Assembly (NCBI RefSeq): GCF_900113675.1
Contig: NZ_FOQE01000001.1
Span: forward strand, 104,819-168,818
Source: Pisciglobus halotolerans
GTDB lineage: Bacteria; Bacillota; Bacilli; Lactobacillales; Carnobacteriaceae
DNA: 64,000 bases
Direction of reading: 5' to 3'
Shown: piece by piece, positions 35,433 to 44,080 of the stretch
Layout: each line of letters begins with the position of its first letter
Numbering within the stretch: the stretch's first letter is position 1
The notes under the pieces: generated by a model
What the model was told of the DNA's origin: nothing
The model's database searches: none
The model's input: the letters and a program-made list of their open reading frames with translations, nothing else
Program-made: the position numbers and the translations under genes

Positions 35433-36138
35433 AGTCTTCTGAATAATGTCTAAAAAATGCAATATCTTTAAATGTAAATAATTTATGTTGATGATCTAAT
35501 TTGCCCATTTCTTTTAACTGACGAATTTTATTTCCCACTGTTTCTCTTGAACAACCACTGATTGTTGCAACTTCGCAAATGGTGATAGGGTAAGGCACCT
35601 TTATCTCTGCGTTGTTTTCTGGTTCCCCTAATTCATCCATCAACAGAGACAAGGACTTGATCACCCTGCTGCTTCCACTAGAAACCACCAGAAACTGAAT
35701 TCGTTCTTCATGTTCTTTTAAAATTGTAGATAACCGTTTATAAAAATAAAGCAATTGCTTAGCATTATTTGCGAGTAATTCTTCAAACAATTCTGCAGAA
35801 AAGTAATAGAGTTCAATATCTGTCAGTGCATATGCGGAATAATGGTAAACGTCGTCAGAAAAAAGTTCCCCATACGGAAATAGTTTATCTTTTTTTACAT
35901 AGCTCGTATACATGTAGACGGCACTTTGATCATAGCGTTCCAACTTAACCAGTCCATCGATAAGATAGAAAACTTTATCCCGCTTATCACCTTCGTCAAA
36001 TAATACTTGCCCTTTTTTGTATTTCCGTAGACGCATACTTTTTTTCAGTCGTCTAAACTCTTCTGCTGTAAAATCAGCAAACACGCGTTTATTTCTCAAT
36101 TCTTCTTTATTTCTGCTTTTCTCATGAGCTGTGACCAT
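35431..36138 (-). CDS. arcR: ArcR-like Crp/Fnr family regulator
   Basis: A 235-residue Crp-type protein: effector barrel (about 20-140) and a C-terminal winged helix with TICEVATISGCSRETVGNKI. It lacks the N-terminal cysteines of the FNR-like protein at 577-1299. Regulators of this type sit in arginine deiminase clusters and activate them in anaerobic or arginine-rich conditions (ArcR of Staphylococcus and Bacillus licheniformis). Position directly after arcC supports the name. Confidence 0.82.
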   Translation of the reverse strand: MVTAHEKSRNKEELRNKRVFADFTAEEFRRLKKSMRLRKYKKGQVLFDEGDKRDKVFYLIDGLVKLERYDQSAVYMYTSYVKKDKLFPYGELFSDDVYHYSAYALTDIELYYFSAELFEELLANNAKQLLYFYKRLSTILKEHEERIQFLVVSSGSSRVIKSLSLLMDELGEPENNAEIKVPYPITICEVATISGCSRETVGNKIRQLKEMGKLDHQHKLFTFKDIAFFRHYSED

Positions 36139-36196
36139 TTACAATCACCTACCGACTTTCTTTCCCTATTTTCTTACTCGTTCATTATAGCACAAA

Positions 36197-36232
36197 AGCG
36201 CAAAGGAAAGGATTCTGCCTTTGCTTTGCGCT
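36197..36232 (-). terminator. Terminator of the arc operon
   Basis: AGCGCAAAG / CTTTGCGCT with an inner AAGG-CCTT pairing and a four-T run on the minus strand, between arcC and arcR. Confidence 0.7.
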
Positions 36233-36272
36233 CTAAATTGTTTTAGTTTCTGTTCAATAAACGTTTTTACAA

Positions 36273-37229
36273 TTAAGCTTTATCTGCTGTAATGATCGTT
36301 CCGCCTTCTTCTGTCAAAACACCTTGGATATTTTCTAGTGACGTGATGATCGCTTTCCCTTCAGGATAACCTTCAACAAATTGAATCGCTGCCTCTACTT
36401 TTGGTAACATGCTGCCGGCTGCGAATTGATCTTCTTTGATGTATTGCTTCATTTCGCTGACTGAAACAGTTTCCAGTTTCTTTTGATCTGGTTTGTTGTA
36501 GTTGACATATACATTATCAACTCCTGTTAAAACAACAAGTAAGTCTGCTTTTACTAACTCTGCTAGTTTTTGAGAAGCAAAATCTTTATCGATCACAGCT
36601 TCTACACCTTCGACTTGGCCATTTCTTTGAACAACTGGAATGCCGCCGCCGCCAACTGTAACAGTGATCACTCCAGCTTCAACCAACTGATCGATCACTT
36701 TATGTTCTTTGATGCTTACTGGTTTTGGTGATGGAACAACTTTACGCCAACCGCGACCTGCATCTTCTTTAAAGACAGCATCTGACTGTTGCATCTCTTT
36801 TTCTGCTTCTTCTTGAGTTAAGAATGGTCCGATCGGCTTACTTGGATTTTTAAAAGCTGCATCGTTTTCATCTACAACTACTTGAGTGACAAGTGAGACA
36901 ACTTCTTTATCCAGCTGACGGTCAGAAAGAACTTGATCCATTGCGTTTTGCAACCAATAGCCAATACTACCTTGTGTCATTGCTACACAAGTGTCTAGCG
37001 GCATAGCTGGATTTTTTTCACTATTTGCAGCTTCTTGTTGTAATAACAAGTTTCCCACTTGAGGTCCGTTTCCATGAGAAATGATAATGTCATCGCCATT
37101 TTCGATAAATTTTACAAGGTATTCTGCTGTACTTTTTAGTGCATCTTGTTGAGCTTGAGCACTTGCATCTGTTGAAAGGATCGCATTGCCGCCTAAAGCC
37201 ACTACAATTTTTCTGTTTTTCATTTCCAT
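36273..37229 (-). CDS. arcC: Carbamate kinase
   Basis: A 318-residue amino acid kinase fold enzyme that makes ATP from carbamoyl phosphate, the last step of the arginine deiminase pathway. [26 protein letters not shown] and TVGGGGIPV are intact. Two ATG codons and a GTG are possible starts; the ATG at 37229 is best spaced from AAAGGA. It follows arcD by 9 bp. Confidence 0.93.
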   Translation of the reverse strand: MEMKNRKIVVALGGNAILSTDASAQAQQDALKSTAEYLVKFIENGDDIIISHGNGPQVGNLLLQQEAANSEKNPAMPLDTCVAMTQGSIGYWLQNAMDQVLSDRQLDKEVVSLVTQVVVDENDAAFKNPSKPIGPFLTQEEAEKEMQQSDAVFKEDAGRGWRKVVPSPKPVSIKEHKVIDQLVEAGVITVTVGGGGIPVVQRNGQVEGVEAVIDKDFASQKLAELVKADLLVVLTGVDNVYVNYNKPDQKKLETVSVSEMKQYIKEDQFAAGSMLPKVEAAIQFVEGYPEGKAIITSLENIQGVLTEEGGTIITADKA

Positions 37230-37238
37230 CACATTCCT

Positions 37239-38666
37239 TTATAAGTTATTAATATCAATCGTGCCATTTGCAATTTGAATAATCGCTAAGATAAAGAGTG
37301 CAACAATGATACCTGCTACTGCCCATTCTGCTTTAGTAAAGAGTTTTTCTTTATTTTCCTTTTGCACCCATGCGTAAATAATGATTCCCGGAGCATATAA
37401 CAGCATCGTCAATAGTAAATAATCGATTCCGCCTGCATAAATCAGCCAAATGGCATAAATACTAGCGACGACTCCAATGATGATATTTTGGTTTCTTTTT
37501 TTCGTTTCTTTTGGTTCCATTAAAGACAGTTTCAACTGATAAAAAGCTGTAAATGCATAAGGAATCAAAATAGCTGATGAAGCAAGTGAGAAAACAAAGT
37601 GATAAGCTTTATCATTGATTAAAAATGTAAATAAAAATAGCTGGATCAATGCATTGGTAAAAATCAAAGAGTTCACAGGAGCTTTATTCTTGTTTTCCTT
37701 TGCAAAGAACTTCGGAAAAGAACCTTGTTTAGCGGCTTGGTAAGGTAATTCCGCTGCAAACATCGTCCATGCTAACCAGGCACCTGAAACGGAAATAATC
37801 ACACCAATGTTGATCAAGATCGCGCCCCATTTTCCGACAACACTTTCTAATAAATAGGCCATTGCCGGTTGCGGCAAGTCAGCTAATTCCGGTCTTGTCA
37901 TGACGGCCATAGATAAAACAGTGGTTAATAAATAGATTGAAATCACTGTGATCAAACCGATGATCGTCGCTTTTCCAACATCCGATTTCCGTTCAGCACG
38001 ACCTGAAAAAACAACTGCTCCTTCAATACCGATGAATACCCAAACGGTAACCAGCATTGTTCCTTGGACTTGGCTCATGACATCGCCAAAGTTGAAACTA
38101 CCTGAAACAGTTCCCCAAAAATCGGCTGTAAAAACATCTAATTTAAAGGCAACGATCATGGTGACAAAGAAGATCGCTAATGGAATCAACTTTGCAGCGG
38201 TGACCAAAGTGTTAATAAAAGAAGCTGTTTCAATTCCTTTTAGAATCAATGCATGTACTAGCCACAACATAACCGAAGCACCGATAACAGAAGCTAAATT
38301 TTGCCCATTACCAAAGATAGGGAAAAAGTAACCGATCGAACTAAATAAAAGCGTTCCGTAAGCAACATTTCCTAGAAAGGCTGAGAGCCAATATCCCCAG
38401 GCCGAGTTGAATCCCATATATTTGCCGAAGCCTTCTTGTGCGTAACTAAATATTCCTGCATCTAAATCTGGACGTTTAGCAGATAAGTTTTGAAAACTAA
38501 AAGCTAAAAAGCCCATTCCCAGTCCAGTAACGACTCATCCAATAATAACCGGACCAAGAGAAGCCTGAGAAGCCATATCCGTCATTAAATTGAAAATGCC
38601 GCCGCCAATAATCGACCCTACAACGAGGGCAACTAAGGGAGTTAATCCTAATTTTTTCTCTTCCAT
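37239..38666 (-). pseudogene. arcD: Arginine/ornithine antiporter ArcD (APC family) with in-frame TGA
   Basis: The frame starts at 38666 behind GAGGAGGAAA and reads [19 protein letters not shown], then reaches TGA (38535-38537) after LGPVIIG, and continues VVTGLGMGFLAFSFQNL for 425 more residues. The stop replaces what is expected to be tryptophan (TGG). The rest is a complete APC-superfamily ArcD with about 12 helices and no other damage. It may be recently inactivated, read through, or a sequencing error. An internal restart at 38516 would lack the first helix. It sits between arcB and arcC. Confidence 0.85.
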
Positions 38667-38700
38667 CATTTTCCTCCTCAATTATGCTCGTTTTTGATTT

Positions 38701-38731
38701 AAAAAAGGGCCATGAAAAGTTTCATAGCCCC
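38701..38731 (-). terminator. Terminator between arcB and arcD
   Basis: On the minus strand GGGCTATGAAA / TTTCATGGCCC is followed by six T. It would limit arcDC expression relative to arcAB. Confidence 0.8.
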
Positions 38732-38761
38732 TCGTCTTTTACCTTCTTTTTCCCTCTGCTA

Positions 38762-39775
38762 CTAAGCTTTTGGAATAAATAAGTTTCCAAGTGTTGCAGC
38801 CATGATAGCTTTGATGGAGTGCATCCGGTTTTCTGCTTGGTCGAATTGACGAGCATATTTACTGCGGAAAACTTCATCTGTTACTTCCATTTCACTAATA
38901 CCAAATTTTTCTTTGACCATTTCGCCATATTCAGTATTTGTATCATGGAAAGCTGGCAAGCAATGCAAGAGGATGACATCTTCTTTTCCAGTTGCTTTGA
39001 TCATATCCATATTGACTTGGTAAGGTTTCAACAATTCAACCCGTTCTTGGAATTTGTCTTCTTCACCCATTGATACCCAAACGTCTGTATAGAGAACGTC
39101 AGCGTCTTTCACGCCTTCTTGTACGTCGTCCGTAACCAATAATTCACTGCCGGATTTGTCAGCAAAGCCTTGTGCCAAATCAATGATTTCTTGAGATGGG
39201 AATAAGGATTTAGGCGTTACGATACGGATATTTGCACCTAAAATAGCGCCTGTAACAAGTAGACTATGCGCCATATTGTTACGTCCATCACCTGCATAAG
39301 CGAGAGTGATGCCTTCGATACGGCCAAAGTTTTCTTTGACTGTTAAGAAGTCAGCGATCATTTGAGTTGGGTGCCATTTGTCAGTCAATCCGTTCCAAAC
39401 AGGTACACCAGCATATTCTGCCAGTTGTTCAACGCTTTCTTGCTTGAATCCACGGAATTCGATTCCATCGAACATGCTTCCTAAAACGCGAGCTGTATCT
39501 TCAACGGATTCTTTTTTACCTAATTGGATATCATCTTTTCCAAGATACTCCGGGTGGGCGCCTAAGTCGATCGAAGCGACAGTAAAAGCGGAACGTGTAC
39601 GAGTTGAAGATTTTTCAAATAGTAAAGCAATATTCTTGCCTTCTAAATAGCGATGTGGAATACCGCGTTTTTTCAAATCTTTCAAATGTTGAGAAAAATC
39701 AACTAGATAAGTCAATTCTTCTTTCGTAAAGTCTTTTTCTGCTAATAAACTGCGTCCTTGAAAAATACTGCTCAT
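38762..39775 (-). CDS. arcB: Catabolic ornithine carbamoyltransferase
   Basis: A 337-residue enzyme converting citrulline and phosphate to ornithine and carbamoyl phosphate. Motifs: carbamoyl-phosphate loop [24 protein letters not shown], and the ornithine-binding HCLPAFHD. Length and motifs fit the catabolic ArcB rather than biosynthetic ArgF, supported by the arc cluster. It follows arcA by 66 bp. Confidence 0.95.
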   Translation of the reverse strand: MSSIFQGRSLLAEKDFTKEELTYLVDFSQHLKDLKKRGIPHRYLEGKNIALLFEKSSTRTRSAFTVASIDLGAHPEYLGKDDIQLGKKESVEDTARVLGSMFDGIEFRGFKQESVEQLAEYAGVPVWNGLTDKWHPTQMIADFLTVKENFGRIEGITLAYAGDGRNNMAHSLLVTGAILGANIRIVTPKSLFPSQEIIDLAQGFADKSGSELLVTDDVQEGVKDADVLYTDVWVSMGEEDKFQERVELLKPYQVNMDMIKATGKEDVILLHCLPAFHDTNTEYGEMVKEKFGISEMEVTDEVFRSKYARQFDQAENRMHSIKAIMAATLGNLFIPKA

Positions 39776-39841
39776 GTTTTATTCCTCCATTATCGTTCTA
39801 TATCGTTTTGTTGTTTTTTTGCTATTGTTCGTTTGTTCTTT

Positions 39842-41173
39842 TTATTTAAGGTCTTCTCGAACAAGCGGCATGCTCATACAACGTGGACCCCCACGTCCTC
39901 TAGACAATTCACTTGATTCGACTTCGATCACTTTGATACCGTGTTCGCGCAATAATGCGTTAGAAACATAGTTACGGTCGTAAGTTACCACAACGCCAGG
40001 TGCAATAGCCAATGTGTTGGATCCATCATTCCATTGTTCACGAGGAGCCGCGATAGCATCTCCGCCACCACAAGGAATCAATGTCAATTCTTCAACACCT
40101 AATGCTTCTTTCAATACTTCTTGCAAGTTTGTTTTGTGCGTGATTTTCACTTTGTCAGGTTGGTCGCCTTTTTCAAGAATGTAAACATCGATAGATCCAC
40201 CAATGCTTTGGATACCAGGGTGAATGGTGAACTTGTCATAGTCAACCATTGTAAACACTGTATCTAAGTGCATCATTGCTCTTACGTTTGGAATCTTGAT
40301 GGCTAACACTTTTTTGAAAGGAGCTTCCCGTTTGAACAACTCGATCGCCAATTCTTCGATAGCTTGTGCAGATGTCCGTTGAGAAATACCTACAGCTAAT
40401 ACGTCTTTGCTTAACACAAGTTCATCTCCGCCTTCGATATGCGAAGTATGATTGCGGTCGCGCCATACTTCAACATCTTGACCAGCAAAACGTGGATGAT
40501 GTTCAATGATTGCTTCTATAAACAATGATTCACGTTGACGTGCTGCAAATGTCATATGGTTGATCGTCAATCCATTTCCTAAAGAAGCTGCTGGGTCTCT
40601 TGTAAAGTAAAGGTTTGGCATTGGATCCATGTAGAAAGGATAGTCATCATCGTTAGAAACTTCACTTAAGTGTTCTGTAATATCTTCTGTAAAGTAAGCA
40701 TCTGCGGATTTTTCTTCACCTGCAGGATCACCACCATCTTCAGCTACATCGCTCAAATGTTTTTTAGGAATATTAACGTCTTTCTTGCGTACACCTGCCA
40801 TAATGGTATCGACCATTTCTTGCGTATCCATATCTAGCAAGTATTTTTTCAATCTTTCATATACGCTTGGAGATTCAATATTTGATTCATCCAACATTTT
40901 TTCAAGAAAGGCTTCTTTGATCCCACCTTCATCGATTGCTTCAGCTGCTAATTTTTCAAGATAAAGAACTTCAACTCCATTATCTTGCAAAGCTTTGGCG
41001 AAAGCATCGTGTTCTTTTTGAATCACTGACAGATGCGGGATATCATCAAACAATAAACGCTCCATAATTTCAGGAGTTAAATTTTCTACTTCTTTTCCTG
41101 GTCTCTTTAACAAGACTGTTTTTAGTTTTCCAATTTCTGAATTAACATGAATAGGCATTTTTTGCTCTACCAT
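39842..41173 (-). CDS. arcA: Arginine deiminase with an acidic internal insertion
   Basis: A 443-residue guanidino-modifying enzyme that hydrolyses arginine to citrulline and ammonia. FTRDP, the HIEGGDEL block with catalytic His and Asp, HLDTVFT and the nucleophile C432 in [11 protein letters not shown] are all present. It is about 30 residues longer than usual because of an extra, acidic stretch at about residues 132-172 ([18 protein letters not shown] is part of it) just before [15 protein letters not shown]. First gene of the arc operon; start follows GGGAGG. Confidence 0.95.
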   Translation of the reverse strand: MVEQKMPIHVNSEIGKLKTVLLKRPGKEVENLTPEIMERLLFDDIPHLSVIQKEHDAFAKALQDNGVEVLYLEKLAAEAIDEGGIKEAFLEKMLDESNIESPSVYERLKKYLLDMDTQEMVDTIMAGVRKKDVNIPKKHLSDVAEDGGDPAGEEKSADAYFTEDITEHLSEVSNDDDYPFYMDPMPNLYFTRDPAASLGNGLTINHMTFAARQRESLFIEAIIEHHPRFAGQDVEVWRDRNHTSHIEGGDELVLSKDVLAVGISQRTSAQAIEELAIELFKREAPFKKVLAIKIPNVRAMMHLDTVFTMVDYDKFTIHPGIQSIGGSIDVYILEKGDQPDKVKITHKTNLQEVLKEALGVEELTLIPCGGGDAIAAPREQWNDGSNTLAIAPGVVVTYDRNYVSNALLREHGIKVIEVESSELSRGRGGPRCMSMPLVREDLK

Positions 41174-41209
41174 GATAAGACCTCCCTGTATTTAATATTT
41201 GCTACACCC

Positions 41210-41318
41210 CTATAATAACGTTTTCAGCTAGCAAATAAAAGTAAAACACACATTCCAAATGTCGACTGCTTCACAAAATATTGGAAGCGATTTATAAATA
41301 TTCTTAACTCAGAATATT
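41210..41318 (-). promoter_or_regulatory. Regulatory region of arcA
   Basis: A cre-like TGAAAACGTTATTA (minus strand, 41226-41213) overlaps an AT-rich -10 (TATTAT), suggesting CcpA control. Further up, AATATTC and GAATATT form an inverted repeat (about 41297-41318) that could be an arginine-regulator site. The rest of this 485-bp gap is AT-rich with a second inverted pair TGAATG / CATTCA at 41536-41551. Confidence 0.4.
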
Positions 41319-41658
41319 CTTTCATTTTCCCCAACTAATCATGCATATTTTTTTCATTTATACAACTTTTATTAGAAATGAGAATAAACTAAAAAAATTA
41401 TTAGAAATTTCAAAACAAACAAAAAGCGCTTAAATTCAACCATTTTTATCGAACAAAATATTTTATTGTAACAAAACAGGAAAGTTTGTGGTACTGCATA
41501 GTTGTTTTTTATACAAAAAAAATAGCTCCAGAAAGTGAATGTAATCATTCATTTAACATTCCGTCCAAAACAACTTCCTCGTATCAAATGGGAAGTGCAT
41601 TTGGACGGATCGTTTTCTTCTGAGCTATTCCGTTGCATCTCTATTCCTTTTGTCGCTG

Positions 41659-41940
41659 CTATTTTTTCTGATCTTTATCATCGTCCATATAGTTAAATTG
41701 TTCTTCGATTTTTCCATGTTCACTATGGACATATACCATTGTTCCTGCATCTTTTGCTAATTCTTTAGCTTTTTTGACTGCCTCGTCTTTGGAGTCTGTT
41801 TGATGTTGGTGACCATCTTCCCCTTCTACCTTGATTGCCCAACCTTTTTCGTCATCCGGAACAACGTGATATCTTGCTTCTTTCGTTCCTGCTCTATCCT
41901 CAAAATATTCTGAACGGTTTTTGTGATCATCTTTAGCCAT
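41659..41940 (-). CDS. DUF2188 small protein
   Basis: A 93-residue, very hydrophilic and acidic protein. The core RYHVVPDDEKGWAIKVEGEDGHQHQTDSKDEAVKKAKELA matches in pattern the DUF2188 family (shown here only as its opening RYHVVPDDEKGWAIK). No function is known; members are often stress-induced. Own site AAAGGAGGAATGTAAC; single gene. Confidence 0.75.
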   Translation of the reverse strand: MAKDDHKNRSEYFEDRAGTKEARYHVVPDDEKGWAIKVEGEDGHQHQTDSKDEAVKKAKELAKDAGTMVYVHSEHGKIEEQFNYMDDDKDQKK

Positions 41941-41994
41941 GTTACATTCCTCCTTTTCTTTGCCTTCAATCTATCATTGTCTTACATGTCAGTC

Positions 41995-42036
41995 AAAAAA
42001 AAAAGCCTTCTGAAGAAAGTCTTTCTCTTCAGAAGG
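41995..42036 (-). terminator. Terminator downstream of cdd
   Basis: CCTTCTGAAGA / TCTTCAGAAGG followed on the minus strand by a long T run. The cdd stop is about 140 bp upstream. Confidence 0.8.
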
Positions 42037-42128
42037 TCATTGTTGCTATCCTATTAAACAGTTAGTTGAAACTGGCAAGGTTTAGAAGTTTTACTGGAAC
42101 GCTAGACATGTAATTGTTTCTTGAAACC

Positions 42129-42175
42129 TACTAGAAAATATTGCCAGCAGCATGCTTTTTCTTTTAAGCAGCAAA
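42129..42175 (+). repeat. Dispersed intergenic repeat, copy 2
   Basis: TACTAGAAAATATTGCCAGC followed by a T-rich part ending AGCAGCAAATG, just before the cdd stop. Resembles the segments at 25927, 43497 and 57608. Confidence 0.5.
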
Positions 42176-42177
42176 TG

Positions 42178-42582
42178 TTACATATCTAAATCGGTAAAAG
42201 CATGAGGAACAAGATCGATCAGCGCTAATTCTTTGATTTCATCTTTTTCATTTGTTAAGTAAACTGGCATGTCAGGAGAACAAAATTCTACAAATACTTG
42301 CCGACAAATGCTGCAAGGAGGTAGAAAATCTTCTGTATCCCCAGCAATCGCAACGGCTTTAAAGTCACCCTTTTGGTAGCCTTGTGTGAGAGCTGTAAAC
42401 AAAGCCGTTCTCTCTGCACAATTAGTTGCGCCAAAAGACACGTTCTCCACATTAACGCCATTGATGATCGTATCATCCTTTAATAATAACGCTGCCCCAA
42501 CTGGAAAATGAGAATAGGGAACATAAGCTTTTTCTTTTATTTTTCGTGCACTTTCCATTAATTCTTCTTTCGTTACAGACAC
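42178..42582 (-). CDS. cdd: Cytidine deaminase
   Basis: A 134-residue tetrameric-type cytidine deaminase with the zinc motifs NCAERTALF and PPCSICRQV. The GTG at 42582 behind GGAGGAAAAGACA gives the normal length; an ATG 57 bp upstream would add residues unlike the family. It salvages pyrimidines and could work with the nucleoside transporter at 49990. Confidence 0.93.
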   Translation of the reverse strand: MSVTKEELMESARKIKEKAYVPYSHFPVGAALLLKDDTIINGVNVENVSFGATNCAERTALFTALTQGYQKGDFKAVAIAGDTEDFLPPCSICRQVFVEFCSPDMPVYLTNEKDEIKELALIDLVPHAFTDLDM

Positions 42583-42890
42583 TGTCTTTTCCTCCTTTGT
42601 AATCGCTTGTGGTTTTTTCATTATACCATTATTGTTCAAAAAAAGGATAGAAGAAAAACAAACTCTTTTTTATCTAATGGTATATATAACACTACAACGA
42701 ACACAATAAACTGTAAATGAATTACACGCCGTTATTTCCGTTTCTTCTGCCCCTTTGCATAAAGAGCATTCATTATCTTTAAACTTTAACGTTGACAAAT
42801 GTATGTCCATCCAAATCCATTACAACTTCTGATTCGGTAAGATACTCGGTTTGTGCATCAACTTGAACTAATTTCGAATGTGGATGCTTA

Positions 42891-43254
42891 TTGACCAACT
42901 CAAACTCGTTGCAGCCCTCGAGTTTGTCATTAACATCATTTATTGACCAACTCAAACTGATGGCGGCACTCGGGTTTGTCATTAACGTCACTTATTGACC
43001 AACTCAAACTTGTTGTGGCATTCGAGTATGTCATTAACGTCACTTATTGACCAACTCAAACTTGTTGTGGCATTCGAGTATGTCATTAACGCCTCTTATT
43101 GACCAACTCAAACTTGTTGTGGCATTCGAGTATGTCATTAACGCCTCTTATTGACTAACTCAAGCTAGTTGCGCCCATCGAGTTTGTTATTAACACTACT
43201 TATTGACCAACTCGAACTGATTGCAGTCTTCGAATACAAAAATTTCAAAAGGAA
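42891..43254 (+). repeat. Seven 52-bp tandem repeats between cdd and pepF
   Basis: Units begin at 42891, 42943, 42995, 43047, 43099, 43151 and 43203, exactly 52 bp apart. The first unit has perfect arms CAAACTCG / CGAGTTTG; the seventh pairs TCGAA with TTCGA, while most share ACTCAAAC...GAGT. The linker ends TTAACGCCTCTTA in several units. It aligns with the array at 23.7 kb with only two small gaps per unit. Non-coding. The DNA on either side (42583-42890, 43255-43496) shows no gene. Confidence 0.95.
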
Positions 43255-43496
43255 ATAACCTCTATTGAAAGCAGCTTATCATAAATAATGACTTCATGCA
43301 GATCAAAAAAATCATCCACTTAGAAAGAAAAGACTGCTGTCTAAAGTTTGTTCATTGTAGTGTTAATGCCTGCTGGATAATAGATCATGCAGTTATTTCC
43401 GCTTCTTCAGTTCCGTGATGTTAGGATTGAACCACTTCAAAACTGCAGGATTTTTGTGCAAATCGCTCTAAAAGCTTGCAGTTACTACCAAATAAA

Positions 43497-43548
43497 GTAA
43501 CCGAAAACATTGACAGCAGTACATGTTTCCTTTGTTCAGCAAGCGTGA
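43497..43548 (+). repeat. Dispersed intergenic repeat, copy 3
   Basis: GTAACCGAAAACATTGACAG then a T-rich part ending TTTGTTCAGCAAGCGTG; closest to the copy at 25927. Confidence 0.55.
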
Positions 43549-43705
43549 TATAAAAAATGTTCTTCATCTTCTAACGTTGATAAAGAACATTCTTATGGCC
43601 GATGGAGCTACTGATATGTCTAGAAATGTATTTCTAACGGATTTAGCTTTAAAAAGAAAGGATTTTTTACTGACTAACGTTAACTATTATATACAGAACC
43701 ATAAA

Positions 43706-43748
43706 AAAGCGAATGAAGTTACAATCTTTCTAGCTTCATTCGCTTTTG
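43706..43748 (-). terminator. Probable terminator of pepF
   Basis: Fourteen-base stem AAAAGCGAATGAAG / CTTCATTCGCTTTT with a T run on the minus strand, about 310 bp after the pepF stop. Confidence 0.75.
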
Positions 43749-43799
43749 TTCATGTATTTAATTCGATCATGAAGCGTACAGCTGTTTCTGCGTTAGTGC

Positions 43800-44080
43800 T
43801 TCCCTCTATCAGCCTCACTCCACATCCTTTAATTTGAGTTGCGAAAGCCAGAGTCTTTGCAAAAAAGATAAGTTGTCTTGATGCGCGCTTCGCTGCTCTC
43901 TTCAACAACTTCCTGTTTTTGCTGTGACTCTTGCGGACTTTCTCCACATCCTTTTAGTTGAGTTGCGTGAGGCAGAGTCTCGGGTAAAATTCAAAAGCCG
44001 CTCACATGCGCGGGATGCTCTGTGTCGCGCTTTTTTATTTTCCCGTCGCCTCTATCAGCCTCACTCCACATCCTTTAATT
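43800..44080 (-). repeat. Tandem partial copies of the pepF 3' end
   Basis: On the minus strand the pepF end AAAGGATGTGGAGTGAGGCT (44080-44055 region) recurs at about 43840-43802, with GATAGAGG following in both. A shorter copy, ACTAAAAGGATGTGGAG, lies near 43962-43945. Each downstream copy is preceded by GACTCTG and CGCAACT. Spacing is about 120 bp. Confidence 0.7.

Noticed and set aside
42779..42991. 70-codon minus-strand ORF over the 42.9-kb array
   Set aside because: It covers non-coding tandem repeats whose 52-bp period breaks frame; no ribosome site.
43750..43947. 65-codon basic minus-strand ORF in the pepF downstream repeats
   Set aside because: It consists of the repeated pepF 3' sequence in another frame and has no ribosome site.
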